In this document: piece by piece, positions 24,294 to 32,773 of the stretch
Numbering within the stretch: position 1 is the first letter of the stretch
Layout of the letters: each line of letters starts with the position of its first letter
Assembly (NCBI GenBank): GCA_016184115.1
Contig: JACPDH010000045.1
Location: forward strand, 20,685 to 84,684
Direction of reading: 5' to 3'
DNA length: 64,000 nt
Source: Acidobacteriota bacterium
Lineage (GTDB): Bacteria; Acidobacteriota; Thermoanaerobaculia; Gp7-AA8
Position numbers and translations under genes: made by a program
Notes under the pieces: generated by a model
Told to the model about the DNA's origin: nothing
Databases searched by the model: none
What the model saw: the letters and a program-made list of their open reading frames with translations, nothing else

Positions 24294-25645
24294 CCGAAAA
24301 GACCGTCAACCTCTTCGAGAAGTACGACGTACCTGTTCCCAGGTACACGAGCTATCCGACCGTTCCGTACTGGACCGACGATCCGACGACCGAACAGTGG
24401 CTCGCCGAGCTACGTAAGGCGGCCGCGAAGCCCGACTGCCGCTGGTCGATGTACATCCACATCCCCTTCTGCGAGTCGCTCTGTACGTTCTGCGGCTGCA
24501 ACAACGTCATCACGCAGGATCACCGGCGCGAAGAGCCGTACGTTCAGCGCGTTCTCGCCGAACTGGAGATGTACTTAGCGGCCGTTCCCGACCTCGCAGA
24601 GCGTTCATTCCGACAGCTGCACCTCGGCGGCGGTACCCCGACGTTTCTTCACCCCGAGAGCCTCGCGGCGCTGCTCAGGCCAATCGCAAGGCGATTCCAG
24701 ACGCGCGCCGATGAGTTCGACGCGTCGGTCGAAGTGAATCCTCGCGTCACCACACGCGAGCATCTCGAAACGCTCTTCGCCAACGGCTTCACGCGCGTCT
24801 CGATGGGAGTGCAGGACTTCGACCCGACGGTGCAATACCTCGTGAATCGCATCCAGCCTTACGAGATCACCGAAGCGTTGACGAACGATGCCCGGCAGAT
24901 TGGCTACACGTCGGTCAACTACGACCTGATCTACGGACTGCCGAAGCAGACCGCGGAGAAGATCCGGAAGACCGCGGAGCTGACGCTCGGCCTGCGCCCC
25001 GACCGCATCGCGTTCTATAGCTTTGCGAAGGTTCCCTGGATCAAACCCGCGCAGCGTCTCTTCAAGGACGAGGATCTTCCCGAAGGGGCGGAAAAGCGCG
25101 AGCTCTACGAAATCGCACGGGAAATCTTCCTCGCGGGAGGGTATGTCGAGATCGGCATGGATCACTTCGCCCTGCCGCACGATTCGCTTCACAAGGCGCA
25201 GCTCGACGGCTCGCTTCACCGCAACTTCATGGGATATACCGAGTTCCGAACCGACGTGATGTTAGGCTTGGGGGTGAGTGCGATCTCCGAGAGTCCGACC
25301 TGCTTCCACCAGAACGTGAAGAAGGCCCCCGAGTACGAGCAGCGGATCGCCGAGGGGAGGATTCCGACGATGCGCGGGCACCTTCTCAACGACGAAGATC
25401 GCGCACTTCGGCAGCAGATCCTCCAATTCATGACGCAGCTGCACGTGACGCTCGAGCCGGAGCAGATCGACGACGCTCGGACATTCCTCGCACCGATGAT
25501 GGACGATGGCATCGTCACGCTCGAAGGGAACGAGCTCCGGCTTCTGGAGCGAGGCAAACCGTTCCTGCGCAACGCGACCTGCTTCTTCGACAGCCGCCTT
25601 CGCACGAGCGAGCCTCGGACGAAGATCTTCTCGATGGCGCTATGA
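24290..25645 (+). CDS. hemN: Oxygen-independent coproporphyrinogen III dehydrogenase
   Basis: 451 residues. A radical SAM enzyme that decarboxylates two propionates of coproporphyrinogen III to give protoporphyrinogen IX. The N-terminal KYDVPVPRYTSYPTVPYW is typical of true HemN rather than HemW. The cluster motif CESLCTFCGC has Cys61, Cys65, Cys68 and Cys70. LHLGGGTPTFL and VSMGVQDFDPTVQ form the barrel blocks, and the long C-terminal HemN domain is present. Start and stop codons overlap with hemE and with the next gene, so all three are translationally coupled. Confidence 0.95.
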   Translation: MTEKTVNLFEKYDVPVPRYTSYPTVPYWTDDPTTEQWLAELRKAAAKPDCRWSMYIHIPFCESLCTFCGCNNVITQDHRREEPYVQRVLAELEMYLAAVPDLAERSFRQLHLGGGTPTFLHPESLAALLRPIARRFQTRADEFDASVEVNPRVTTREHLETLFANGFTRVSMGVQDFDPTVQYLVNRIQPYEITEALTNDARQIGYTSVNYDLIYGLPKQTAEKIRKTAELTLGLRPDRIAFYSFAKVPWIKPAQRLFKDEDLPEGAEKRELYEIAREIFLAGGYVEIGMDHFALPHDSLHKAQLDGSLHRNFMGYTEFRTDVMLGLGVSAISESPTCFHQNVKKAPEYEQRIAEGRIPTMRGHLLNDEDRALRQQILQFMTQLHVTLEPEQIDDARTFLAPMMDDGIVTLEGNELRLLERGKPFLRNATCFFDSRLRTSEPRTKIFSMAL

Positions 25646-26844
25646 GACGCGTCACGATCGTCGGTGGCGGCTTTTCGGGTCTGACGGCGGCCTACTACCT
25701 CGCACGCGGCGGCGCGGACGTGACGCTCGTCGAGAAGCAATCGCGGCTAGGCGGAATGGTCGACACCGTGGCAACACCGCAAGGGCTCGTCGAGACCGCC
25801 GCGAGCGGCATCCGCAATTCAGGGCGACTCGAGTCGCTCTGCCGCGAGCTCGGCGTTCCTCTCGTCCACACGATGAAGGAGAGCAAGCGGCGCTACCTTT
25901 TCCGGAACGGGAAACCGACGCAGTGGCCGCTGGGGCTCGGCGAATCGTTCGGCTTCGCCGGCAAGCTCGGCGCGCACCTGCTCACGGGCAGCTTTCGCCC
26001 GAAAGCGGGAGAGTCGGTCGACGCGTGGGGCGCGCGCGTCATCGGTGTGACGCCGACACGTAAGATTCTCAATGCAGTACTTCAAGGCGTCTACGCGGGC
26101 GATCCCGCATCGCTCAGCGCGAGTCTGCTCTTCGGGAAGCGCGAGAAGCCCCCGAAACCGGCGAGGGCCGGACTCGTCGCTCCGCCTAACGGTCTTGCGC
26201 AACTGACCGCGACGATCGTCGACAAGCTTCACGAGCTCGGCGTCGAGATCAGGACCGGCGCGAACGGTGACGGCGTTTTCGACGGGATCACCGTGCTCGC
26301 AACTTCGGCACGCGACTGCAGTGCGCTCCTCAAAGACCGCGCACTGGAGACGTCGAAGGCGCTCGCCTCGATCGACATGGTACCGCTGCTGCGCGTGACG
26401 GCGTTTTACGCTTCGGCGGAAAACAGCTGGCCCGGCTTCGGCACACTCTTCCCTCGAGACGAAGGAGTGCGCGCGCTCGGCGTCCTCTTCAACACGAACA
26501 TCTTCCCGAATCGCGGCGACGGGCACTCGGAGAGCTGGATCTACGGCGGCGCCCAGGACCGCGCCATCCTCGACCTCGACGATGCCGCACTATTCGAGAT
26601 CATGGACCGCGACCGCGAGCGCCTCGTCGGCAAGCGCGTCGAGCCAATCGCGCGCTACCCGCAGCGCTGGCACGTCGGCCTCCCGCACTACGACCTGCAT
26701 CTCGAGAAGCTCAGTCCCGCGAAGCTCCCGCTTCCCGAAAACGTCTTTCTGACCGGCAACTACCTCCGCGGCATCGGCCTCCCGATGCTGCTGGAACAGT
26801 CGCACGCGACGGCGATGAGCATCCTTGCCAGGAACGGGAAGTAG
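25642..26844 (+). CDS. hemY: Protoporphyrinogen oxidase (HemY type)
   Basis: 400 residues. VTIVGGGFSGLTAAYYLARG is the FAD dinucleotide-binding fold, with VTLVEKQSRLGGMV completing the nucleotide site. The C-terminal NVFLTGNYLRGIGLPMLLEQ block is typical of this flavin oxidase family. It oxidises protoporphyrinogen IX to protoporphyrin IX with oxygen. It is somewhat shorter than classic HemY (about 460) and divergent, so assignment rests partly on the hemE-hemN-hemY order with hemH opposite. It pairs an oxygen-dependent last oxidation with an oxygen-independent HemN. Confidence 0.85.
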   Translation: MRRVTIVGGGFSGLTAAYYLARGGADVTLVEKQSRLGGMVDTVATPQGLVETAASGIRNSGRLESLCRELGVPLVHTMKESKRRYLFRNGKPTQWPLGLGESFGFAGKLGAHLLTGSFRPKAGESVDAWGARVIGVTPTRKILNAVLQGVYAGDPASLSASLLFGKREKPPKPARAGLVAPPNGLAQLTATIVDKLHELGVEIRTGANGDGVFDGITVLATSARDCSALLKDRALETSKALASIDMVPLLRVTAFYASAENSWPGFGTLFPRDEGVRALGVLFNTNIFPNRGDGHSESWIYGGAQDRAILDLDDAALFEIMDRDRERLVGKRVEPIARYPQRWHVGLPHYDLHLEKLSPAKLPLPENVFLTGNYLRGIGLPMLLEQSHATAMSILARNGK

Positions 26845-26875
26845 CGCGGACGAGAGGCGATGCGCGAACGGGGCA

Positions 26876-27832
26876 CTAAGGCTCAGGCCGCCAGTCGTGC
26901 AGCATTCGCATGTAGTCGATGCGACTGTGGCCGCGATCTCCCTCGGGAGTGAGGATGCTCAGTCGCGCACGGAGCTGCTCGACACCGGCGAAGCCGCGGC
27001 AGTCGAGCCAATCTTCGAAATCGCGTCGCATCGTCCGCAGGTACGCGGTCCCTTTTTCGTAAAGCGCGCTGACAACCTGGACCACCGACGCTCCGCAGGC
27101 GACTGCCTTCACCGCGTCGCTCCCCTCGTGGACGCCGCCCGACACGGCGATGCTCGCGCTGTGCAGCTGGCCGGCGAGAATCGATGCCCAGCGAAGCCGC
27201 GACAGTAGCTCGTCGCGCGACGATAGCGTCATCTTCGACTCGATCCGGAAATGCTCGATGTCGACCTCTGCCTCGAACGTCCGGTTGAAGATCACGATGG
27301 CGTCGGCTCCCGCGTCTTCGAGCTGGCGCGCAAAGCTCGAGAGCGAAGAGTAGTAAGGCAACAGCTTTACCGCGAGCGGGATGCGAACGGCGGCGCGCAC
27401 CTCTCGAACGATCTCGAGCGCCACGCGCTCGACGTGCTCCGACGAGTGCCGCTCGTCGGTTGCAACTTCGTAAAGGTTCAGTTCCAGAGCGTCGGCGCCC
27501 ATCTCCTGCAGCGCCGTCGCCCAGTTGATCCAACCGCCGAGCGTAGAGCCGTTGAGGGAAGCGACGACGGGAATCGCGAGCGACTCCTTGAGCCTGCGCA
27601 GATTTTCAAGGTGGATCTCGGGGATCGAGCCCTCGAGGACACCGTTGGAGCCGGGCGGAACGCAACCCGCCTCGCGCCGTATCTGCTCTTCGAAGAGGCT
27701 CGCGAGAACGATCGCCGCGGCGCCCGCGTCCTCGACGCGACGCGCACCGTCGAGCGTGTTCGTGAGCGGGCTCGCGCCAACGATGAACGGGTGCGGCAGC
27801 TCCATCCCGAGATACTTCGTGCTCAGGTTCAT
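26876..27832 (-). CDS. Dihydroorotate dehydrogenase-like flavoprotein
   Basis: 318 residues of the PyrD-like TIM-barrel family. MNLSTKYLGMELPHPFIVGA with ASPLTNT, PVVASLNGSTLGGW, ALELNLY and SGGVHEGSDAVKAVACGA (phosphate-binding for FMN) are the expected blocks. A divergent C-terminal tail (LRTMRRDFEDWL) is typical of the dihydroorotate-dehydrogenase-like proteins that occur outside pyrimidine operons, so a role in pyrimidine synthesis is not assured. The gene is convergent with hemY; the spacer is 31 bases. Confidence 0.8.
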   Translation of the reverse strand: MNLSTKYLGMELPHPFIVGASPLTNTLDGARRVEDAGAAAIVLASLFEEQIRREAGCVPPGSNGVLEGSIPEIHLENLRRLKESLAIPVVASLNGSTLGGWINWATALQEMGADALELNLYEVATDERHSSEHVERVALEIVREVRAAVRIPLAVKLLPYYSSLSSFARQLEDAGADAIVIFNRTFEAEVDIEHFRIESKMTLSSRDELLSRLRWASILAGQLHSASIAVSGGVHEGSDAVKAVACGASVVQVVSALYEKGTAYLRTMRRDFEDWLDCRGFAGVEQLRARLSILTPEGDRGHSRIDYMRMLHDWRPEP

Positions 27833-27959
27833 CGCGTCGACAATCCGGGAACGAACATAGGACCGCCCGCGCGCGTGCCGATGTGTCGTTCGTCACGCGG
27901 GGGAGTAGCCGCCGGACGACGACGCCGTCAGGTGGAAGACTTCGCCCTCCCCTTCTCCC

Positions 27960-28724
27960 TTACCAGCCAAGCCGCTCGAGGTAGTACGGCAACATCTTTC
28001 TCCACCATGGCCAGTCGTGATTCACGTCGGCGCCCCAAAGATCGAGGTTGTGCGGAATCCCCTTGTTGCCAAGGATCTCGGCAAACCGGACTGACTCGCC
28101 AGGCGCCTCGTAGGCTCCTTGTCCGGTCACAAGGTTGATCGAGCAGTGGTTGCGAAGCAGGTCGAGATAGTACCCCTCGAGGTTAGGCACGTACGAGGCG
28201 GGATTGTTGAAGTATGTGTTGTCGTCGCCGTAACCGTGCAGATAGTCAGGGCCGAGATCGTAGAACCCGCTCATCCCGATGAGCACGTCGAACATATCGG
28301 GACGGCGGAAGAGCGTGTTCGCCGCGTGGAAGCAGCCGAAGCTCGCACCGGCCGCGCCGATTCGCGCATGCGGGTTGCCGACGACGTGGCGCACGTACGG
28401 AACGAGCTCCTCTTCGATGTAGCGCTGATAAAGCGTGTTCCTGCGAGCCTTCTCCGCGACCGAGAGGTGCTTGTTCATCCATGCGTGCTTGTTGATGCTC
28501 TCGATCGAGAAGACGCGAGCGCGACCCGCCATGATCCATGGCTCGATCGACTTGATCAGGAAGAACCGCTCGTTCTCGAGAAAATCGGCCGCCGCCGTCG
28601 GGAAGACGAGCAGGGGCCGCCCGGAGTGGCCGTAGGTCACGACAGGCATGTCGAGCCCGAGTGCAGGGCTGTACCACCCTTCAATCTTCTTGTACATGTG
28701 TGGATCGATGTACTGGAACGCCAT
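27960..28724 (-). CDS. Putative esterase (alpha/beta hydrolase, Fes/esterase D-like)
   Basis: 254 residues, no signal peptide. An alpha/beta hydrolase with nucleophile motif GASFG preceded by IGAA, an Asp region around YDLGPDYLHG, and a C-terminal HDWPWWRKMLPYY carrying the likely catalytic His. GYYLDLLRNHCSINLVTGQG is typical of the putative-esterase family that includes enterochelin esterase-like and antigen 85-like proteins. Substrate unknown. The 127-base spacer to the preceding gene has no recognised feature. Confidence 0.78.
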   Translation of the reverse strand: MAFQYIDPHMYKKIEGWYSPALGLDMPVVTYGHSGRPLLVFPTAAADFLENERFFLIKSIEPWIMAGRARVFSIESINKHAWMNKHLSVAEKARRNTLYQRYIEEELVPYVRHVVGNPHARIGAAGASFGCFHAANTLFRRPDMFDVLIGMSGFYDLGPDYLHGYGDDNTYFNNPASYVPNLEGYYLDLLRNHCSINLVTGQGAYEAPGESVRFAEILGNKGIPHNLDLWGADVNHDWPWWRKMLPYYLERLGW

Positions 28725-28864
28725 GGAGTGGCTCCTTCCTCGCTTCGTCGGTCCGAGAGTGAACGCTTCATATCATCGCGCCACCCGATATTGGAAGAGC
28801 TCATCGACGACGCGTGAAATCAGACCGCCCTCCCGACCGTTCCTCCGTCGAAAGGAGAGATTCG
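28725..28864. promoter_or_regulatory. Divergent spacer, esterase/msrB
   Basis: 140 bases between divergent genes; promoters for both are expected, but no convincing -35/-10 pair is visible. AAAGGAGA at 28850-28857 is the msrB ribosome binding site. Confidence 0.35.
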
Positions 28865-29383
28865 ATGAAACGAGCGCTGCTCATCGCAGCCGTGGCGCTG
28901 CTCGCACTCGCCGGAGCGTGGTACCTCACGCCGGCTGACTCCGTTCGCGCTGCATCACCAGTTCAGGGAGACCCGACGATGAAATGGAACGGCGAAAAGG
29001 TCGTGAAGACCGATGCGGAGTGGAAACAGATCCTGACGGCCGACCAGTACAAGGTCTGCCGCAAGGCGGGGACCGAACGTGCGTTCACCGGCGCCTATTG
29101 GGACAACCACGAGAAGGGGGTCTACTACTGCGCCGCATGCGGTTTGCCGCTCTTCACCTCAGACACGAAGTTCGACTCCGGCACCGGATGGCCGAGCTTC
29201 TGGGCTCCGATCCATGAAGAGAACGTCACCGCGCGGGAAGACAACAGCCTCTGGGCACGCCGCACCGAGACGATCTGCAGCCGCTGTGACTCGCACCTGG
29301 GGCACGTCTTCCCCGACGGACCCAAGCCGACGGGGCTCCGCTACTGTATGAATTCGGTCGCGTTGAGATTCGAAAAGAAGTGA
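28865..29383 (+). CDS. msrB: Peptide methionine-(R)-S-oxide reductase, membrane-anchored or exported
   Basis: 172 residues from ATG 28865 (AAAGGAGA 8 bases upstream). An N-terminal hydrophobic segment ([17 protein letters not shown]) anchors or exports the protein. The MsrB domain follows: zinc cysteines CAAC and [12 protein letters not shown], and the catalytic Cys in RYCMNSVAL. It reduces methionine-R-sulfoxide in proteins, here probably in the periplasm, and would need an electron donor not encoded nearby. A terminator follows. Confidence 0.94.
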   Translation: MKRALLIAAVALLALAGAWYLTPADSVRAASPVQGDPTMKWNGEKVVKTDAEWKQILTADQYKVCRKAGTERAFTGAYWDNHEKGVYYCAACGLPLFTSDTKFDSGTGWPSFWAPIHEENVTAREDNSLWARRTETICSRCDSHLGHVFPDGPKPTGLRYCMNSVALRFEKK

Positions 29384-29411
29384 GGGCCGGCCAACGCACG
29401 CTCTGAGCTCG

Positions 29412-29437
29412 GGCGCCGGCGCAATCCGGCGCCTTTT
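29412..29437 (+). terminator. Rho-independent terminator after msrB
   Basis: GGCGCCGG, loop CGCAAT, CCGGCGCC, then TTTT. It starts 29 bases after the msrB stop. The rest of the spacer to 29566 is featureless. Confidence 0.85.
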
Positions 29438-29566
29438 CATTTCGAATCGCATCGCCATCAGTCGCCCGCGCCCGCATCGCCTCTCCGCGTCCTTCCTGGT
29501 CATCGGGGACTCATTCGACATCGCGAAGGCCCCTCGCGTATTCTCCTGGTTGCCCGGAACCACGGC

Positions 29567-30610
29567 ATGTCAAAAGGCTTTCTTCGCAACGACGCGTACC
29601 GCCCCTTCGTCGTGTCGACGATGCTGATGCTGATCATCTTCGCGATCGGTACGCTCGGCTACACGTTCCTCTCACCGACACATTCGGTACTCGATGCGGT
29701 CTACATGACCGTCATCACGCTGACCACAGTCGGCTACGGCGAGATCATCGACTTCTCGAATCACCCCGAAGGACGCGTCTTCACGATCTTCCTTCTCTTC
29801 ACCGGTGTCGGCACATTCGTCTACTTCTTTTCTGCCCTCACCGGCTTCATCGTCGAGGGAAACATCGAGCGCATCTTCCGGAGGAGGAAAATGCAGAAGC
29901 TCATCGCGAATCTGACCGAGCATTACATCGTCTCGGGAACGGAGTTCATCGCGCGGCACATCGTGCGCGAGCTCGTCGACACGGAACGCGACGTCGTTCT
30001 AATCGCGCCATCCGAGGAGGCGGTCAACGACATCCGCAGGCACGCCGGAGGTGCGCAGTTCGCGGCGATCGTGGGCGACCCGACCGATGACGCCAATCTT
30101 CTCGAAGCAGGGATCGAGCGCGCGCGCGGCGTTTTCGCCTGCATGGAGTCGGACAAGGACAACCTCATCCTCACGGTGTCGGCACGCCTTCTCAATCCAG
30201 GGACGAAGATCGTCGCGCGCTGCGTCGACGAGGACTTCGTCGCGAAGATCCGTAAGGCGGGCGCCGATCAGGTCGTCTCGCCGCCGATGATCGGCGGGCT
30301 CCGCATGGCCTCGGCCATGGTGCGGCCAACGGTCGTGACGTTTCTCGACGTCATGCTCCGCGACAAAGAGCAGCGCTTTCGTGTCGAGGAGTCCGTGGTT
30401 GCCGCTCGCTCGAAGGTCGACGGCATGACGACGAGAGAGCTCCGGCATCACATTGATCGCTCAGTGCTTCTCATCGCGGTACGAAGCGAAGACGCGGGCG
30501 ACGGCTGGGTTTTCAACCCGGGCGACGATTTCGTGCTCCGCTCGCCGATGACGCTCGTCTACGTCGGCAGTCCGGGCGCGAAAAGGGAGGTCGACCGGGT
30601 TTGCGGTTGA
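29567..30610 (+). CDS. Potassium channel with RCK (TrkA-N/TrkA-C) domains
   Basis: 347 residues: TM1 (about 13-33), pore helix with selectivity filter TTVGYGE, TM2 (about 68-93), then a cytosolic RCK domain and TrkA-C domain, the MthK layout. Notably the first strand-loop of the RCK reads HYIVSGTEFIARHIVREL, where the usual GxGxxG nucleotide-binding glycines are mostly replaced, so NAD binding or ligand gating may differ. Its acidic SDKDNLIL segment and VVSPPMIGGLRMA block are normal for the family. The gene is monocistronic. Confidence 0.9.
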   Translation: MSKGFLRNDAYRPFVVSTMLMLIIFAIGTLGYTFLSPTHSVLDAVYMTVITLTTVGYGEIIDFSNHPEGRVFTIFLLFTGVGTFVYFFSALTGFIVEGNIERIFRRRKMQKLIANLTEHYIVSGTEFIARHIVRELVDTERDVVLIAPSEEAVNDIRRHAGGAQFAAIVGDPTDDANLLEAGIERARGVFACMESDKDNLILTVSARLLNPGTKIVARCVDEDFVAKIRKAGADQVVSPPMIGGLRMASAMVRPTVVTFLDVMLRDKEQRFRVEESVVAARSKVDGMTTRELRHHIDRSVLLIAVRSEDAGDGWVFNPGDDFVLRSPMTLVYVGSPGAKREVDRVCG

Positions 30611-30638
30611 AGGGCGGGATCGCGGTTCGCCCTTCCTC

Positions 30639-31724
30639 TCAGCGCAGTCCCCTCTTCGTCACGAGATACGTTGCGAAGCTCCCGAGCCAGTGCCCGCCCT
30701 CGTACGCCTGCCCCGTGATCGCGGCAATGCCGCGCTCTTCATGTTCCTTCGACGATGCGAGGATCGATGCGCGACGCGGATCTCCCTCCGGAAGTCCCGA
30801 TGCGATCCCTTCGAGCATCCAGGCACGGCTCAGGTTGAGACCGTCGAGGTGAACGAGCTTGCCATCGCTCCGGTCCGTCACCACTCCCGGGTGGATCCAG
30901 GCCGCGCTTCCGTCACGCGGCAATCTCGGCATGAATGCGCCGAGCCACGCCGCGTATTCGACCGGCGACAGCGCGCGCCGCATCGCATCGGCCTCCGCAA
31001 TACATGGCGAGAGGAAGTCCTCTCCCGAAGGCTCGTATGCGAGCGGGCAGTCGAGGTCGCTTCCGTAGTACGCCAGGATTCTCCCAACGACGAGCGTCTC
31101 GAGCTCCGCGTTCTTCACGACGCGCGCGTAGTCGAGCATCAGCCCTAACGCGAACGCCGACTGGCTGTGCTCGCCGGAGCGGACCGGGTGCGACAGTTTC
31201 GGAAGCCACGCCGACACGCGGGCGACTGCGGCCTTCTCGAGCGGCGCGAGATTCGCAGAGAGCTCGCGCGCCAACGGGTCGTCCCACTCGTGCAACTCTG
31301 CGGAGAGCTGCAGCATCCACGCGAGCCCGTAGGGGCGCTCGAAGCTCGCCCGCCCCTCCGTCTCGAGGTACGCCGTCTCCTTCGCGACCTTCTCCTTCGT
31401 CAGACTCTTCGCGAGCGCCTCGCGCGCCGGCTTTGCAAACGGGGCATCGGGCCACGTTCGCGCTGCCCGCACCAGCATCCAGTGGCCGTGCACTGCCGAG
31501 TGCCAGTCGAAGCAACCGTAGAACGCAGGAGTCAGCTCGCGGGGAGGTTGCACATCCTTGTCGGACGACATCACATGAGCGATTTTGTTCGGGTACTCCT
31601 TGTGGACGCAGCCGAGCGCGAGATCGGCGAATCGCTGCGCAGCCGAGGCGTCGAATGCCGGGCCAGCCGCGGCGATCGGGAACGCGAACATTACGGCGAA
31701 GAGAGTCACGAGTGCATGGCGCAT
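30639..31724 (-). CDS. DUF2891 family exported protein
   Basis: 361 residues with an N-terminal signal peptide (MRHALVTLFAVMFAFPIAAA). FYGCFDWHSAVHGHWMLVRA, RPYGLAWMLQLSAEL, SGEHSQSAFALGLML and DGLNLSRAWMLEGIA are the conserved blocks of DUF2891, an alpha/alpha-barrel-like family of unknown function related in appearance to glycoside-processing enzymes. The conserved His, Asp and Trp clusters suggest an enzyme. The gene is convergent with the channel gene and divergent from the cation efflux gene. Confidence 0.85.
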   Translation of the reverse strand: MRHALVTLFAVMFAFPIAAAGPAFDASAAQRFADLALGCVHKEYPNKIAHVMSSDKDVQPPRELTPAFYGCFDWHSAVHGHWMLVRAARTWPDAPFAKPAREALAKSLTKEKVAKETAYLETEGRASFERPYGLAWMLQLSAELHEWDDPLARELSANLAPLEKAAVARVSAWLPKLSHPVRSGEHSQSAFALGLMLDYARVVKNAELETLVVGRILAYYGSDLDCPLAYEPSGEDFLSPCIAEADAMRRALSPVEYAAWLGAFMPRLPRDGSAAWIHPGVVTDRSDGKLVHLDGLNLSRAWMLEGIASGLPEGDPRRASILASSKEHEERGIAAITGQAYEGGHWLGSFATYLVTKRGLR

Positions 31725-31768
31725 GGCGCGATTCTACCTCTCGATCGTGCTATGTTCGTGGCGCGTCG

Positions 31769-32713
31769 ATGTCTGATCAATCGCTCTCTCCGTCCGGCAG
31801 CGGAAGGCGCGGCGGGCCCGATTCCGCCGCGGCGAGATCGAAGCTCGCCGTCTCCACGGGGGCGACACTCCTCTTCGTCGGATTCGAGCTCATGGCCGGT
31901 CTTCGCGCGAACTCGCTCGCGCTCGTCGGCGACGCGTTCCACAACCTCACCGACGCCTTCGTGCTTGTCCTCGCCCTCGTCGCGCTCGTGCTCTCGCGTC
32001 GCCCGCCGAGTGGACGGAAGTCGTTCGGGTATCAGCGCGCGGGGATACTCGCCGCCTTCGTCAACGGAGCGTTGCTGCTCGCCTTCACCGTCGTCTACTT
32101 CGTCGAGGCCTTATCGCGCGCCCGCGCGCCAGAGCCGGTCGACAGCGACACGATGCTCGTCGTTGCAGCGATCGCGATCGTGTTCAACGGACTCATCGCC
32201 TCCTGGCTGCATCGGGGAGCGCACGGCGATGTCAACATCCGGAGCGCTGTCCTGCACCAGGTCGCCGACGCTTTGGGATCGCTCGGTGTCCTCGTTGCCG
32301 CGATCGGCATACGGATCACCGGGAGCTCCGCGTTCGACCCCCTCGTCTCCATCGCGATCGGCGTGCTGATCAGCTGGACATCGTGGAGCATTCTCCGCGA
32401 GACGGTGAATCTGCTTCTCGAGGGAACGCCGCAGGGCATCGATCCCGACGAGATCACGCGAGCCCTCGCCGCCCAGGACGGAGTCTTCGGCGTTCACCAC
32501 CTGCATATCTGGGCGTTAGGCCCGTCGAATCCGGCGCTCTCCTGTCACCTGACGCTCGGCGACGTTCCGCTGCGCAGCACGTCGGAGTTGCTCGACCGGG
32601 TCAATGCGATGCTCGCCGCGAGCTACGGAATCGTTCACACGACGATCCAGCTCGAGCATGCCCCTTGCGGGAAAGAGCAGCATTCCGAGCACGACGCAAG
32701 CGCAGGCTGTTAG
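31769..32713 (+). CDS. Cation diffusion facilitator (zinc/cobalt/cadmium efflux)
   Basis: 314 residues from ATG 31769. Six membrane segments with the two HxxxD-type metal sites: DAFHNLTDAF in TM2 and LHQVADALGS in TM5. A cytosolic ferredoxin-like domain contains VHHLHIWALGP, and a Cys/His tail (HAPCGKEQHSEHDASAGC) may bind metal. This is the ZitB/CzcD subfamily that exports Zn(II) and similar ions with proton antiport. The stop TAG lies in a GTTAGGC heptamer. A longer upstream frame is antisense noise over DUF2891. Confidence 0.9.
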   Translation: MSDQSLSPSGSGRRGGPDSAAARSKLAVSTGATLLFVGFELMAGLRANSLALVGDAFHNLTDAFVLVLALVALVLSRRPPSGRKSFGYQRAGILAAFVNGALLLAFTVVYFVEALSRARAPEPVDSDTMLVVAAIAIVFNGLIASWLHRGAHGDVNIRSAVLHQVADALGSLGVLVAAIGIRITGSSAFDPLVSIAIGVLISWTSWSILRETVNLLLEGTPQGIDPDEITRALAAQDGVFGVHHLHIWALGPSNPALSCHLTLGDVPLRSTSELLDRVNAMLAASYGIVHTTIQLEHAPCGKEQHSEHDASAGC

Positions 32714-32773
32714 GCCGGGACATCAACCCGAAGCGACCGTACTCGACCGTTCCGCTCTCCAGCGGAGCTTCTG

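Noticed and set aside
30935..31768. Upstream extension of the cation efflux gene
   Set aside because: Arg/Ser-rich translation of the strand opposite DUF2891; the conserved protein begins at 31769.
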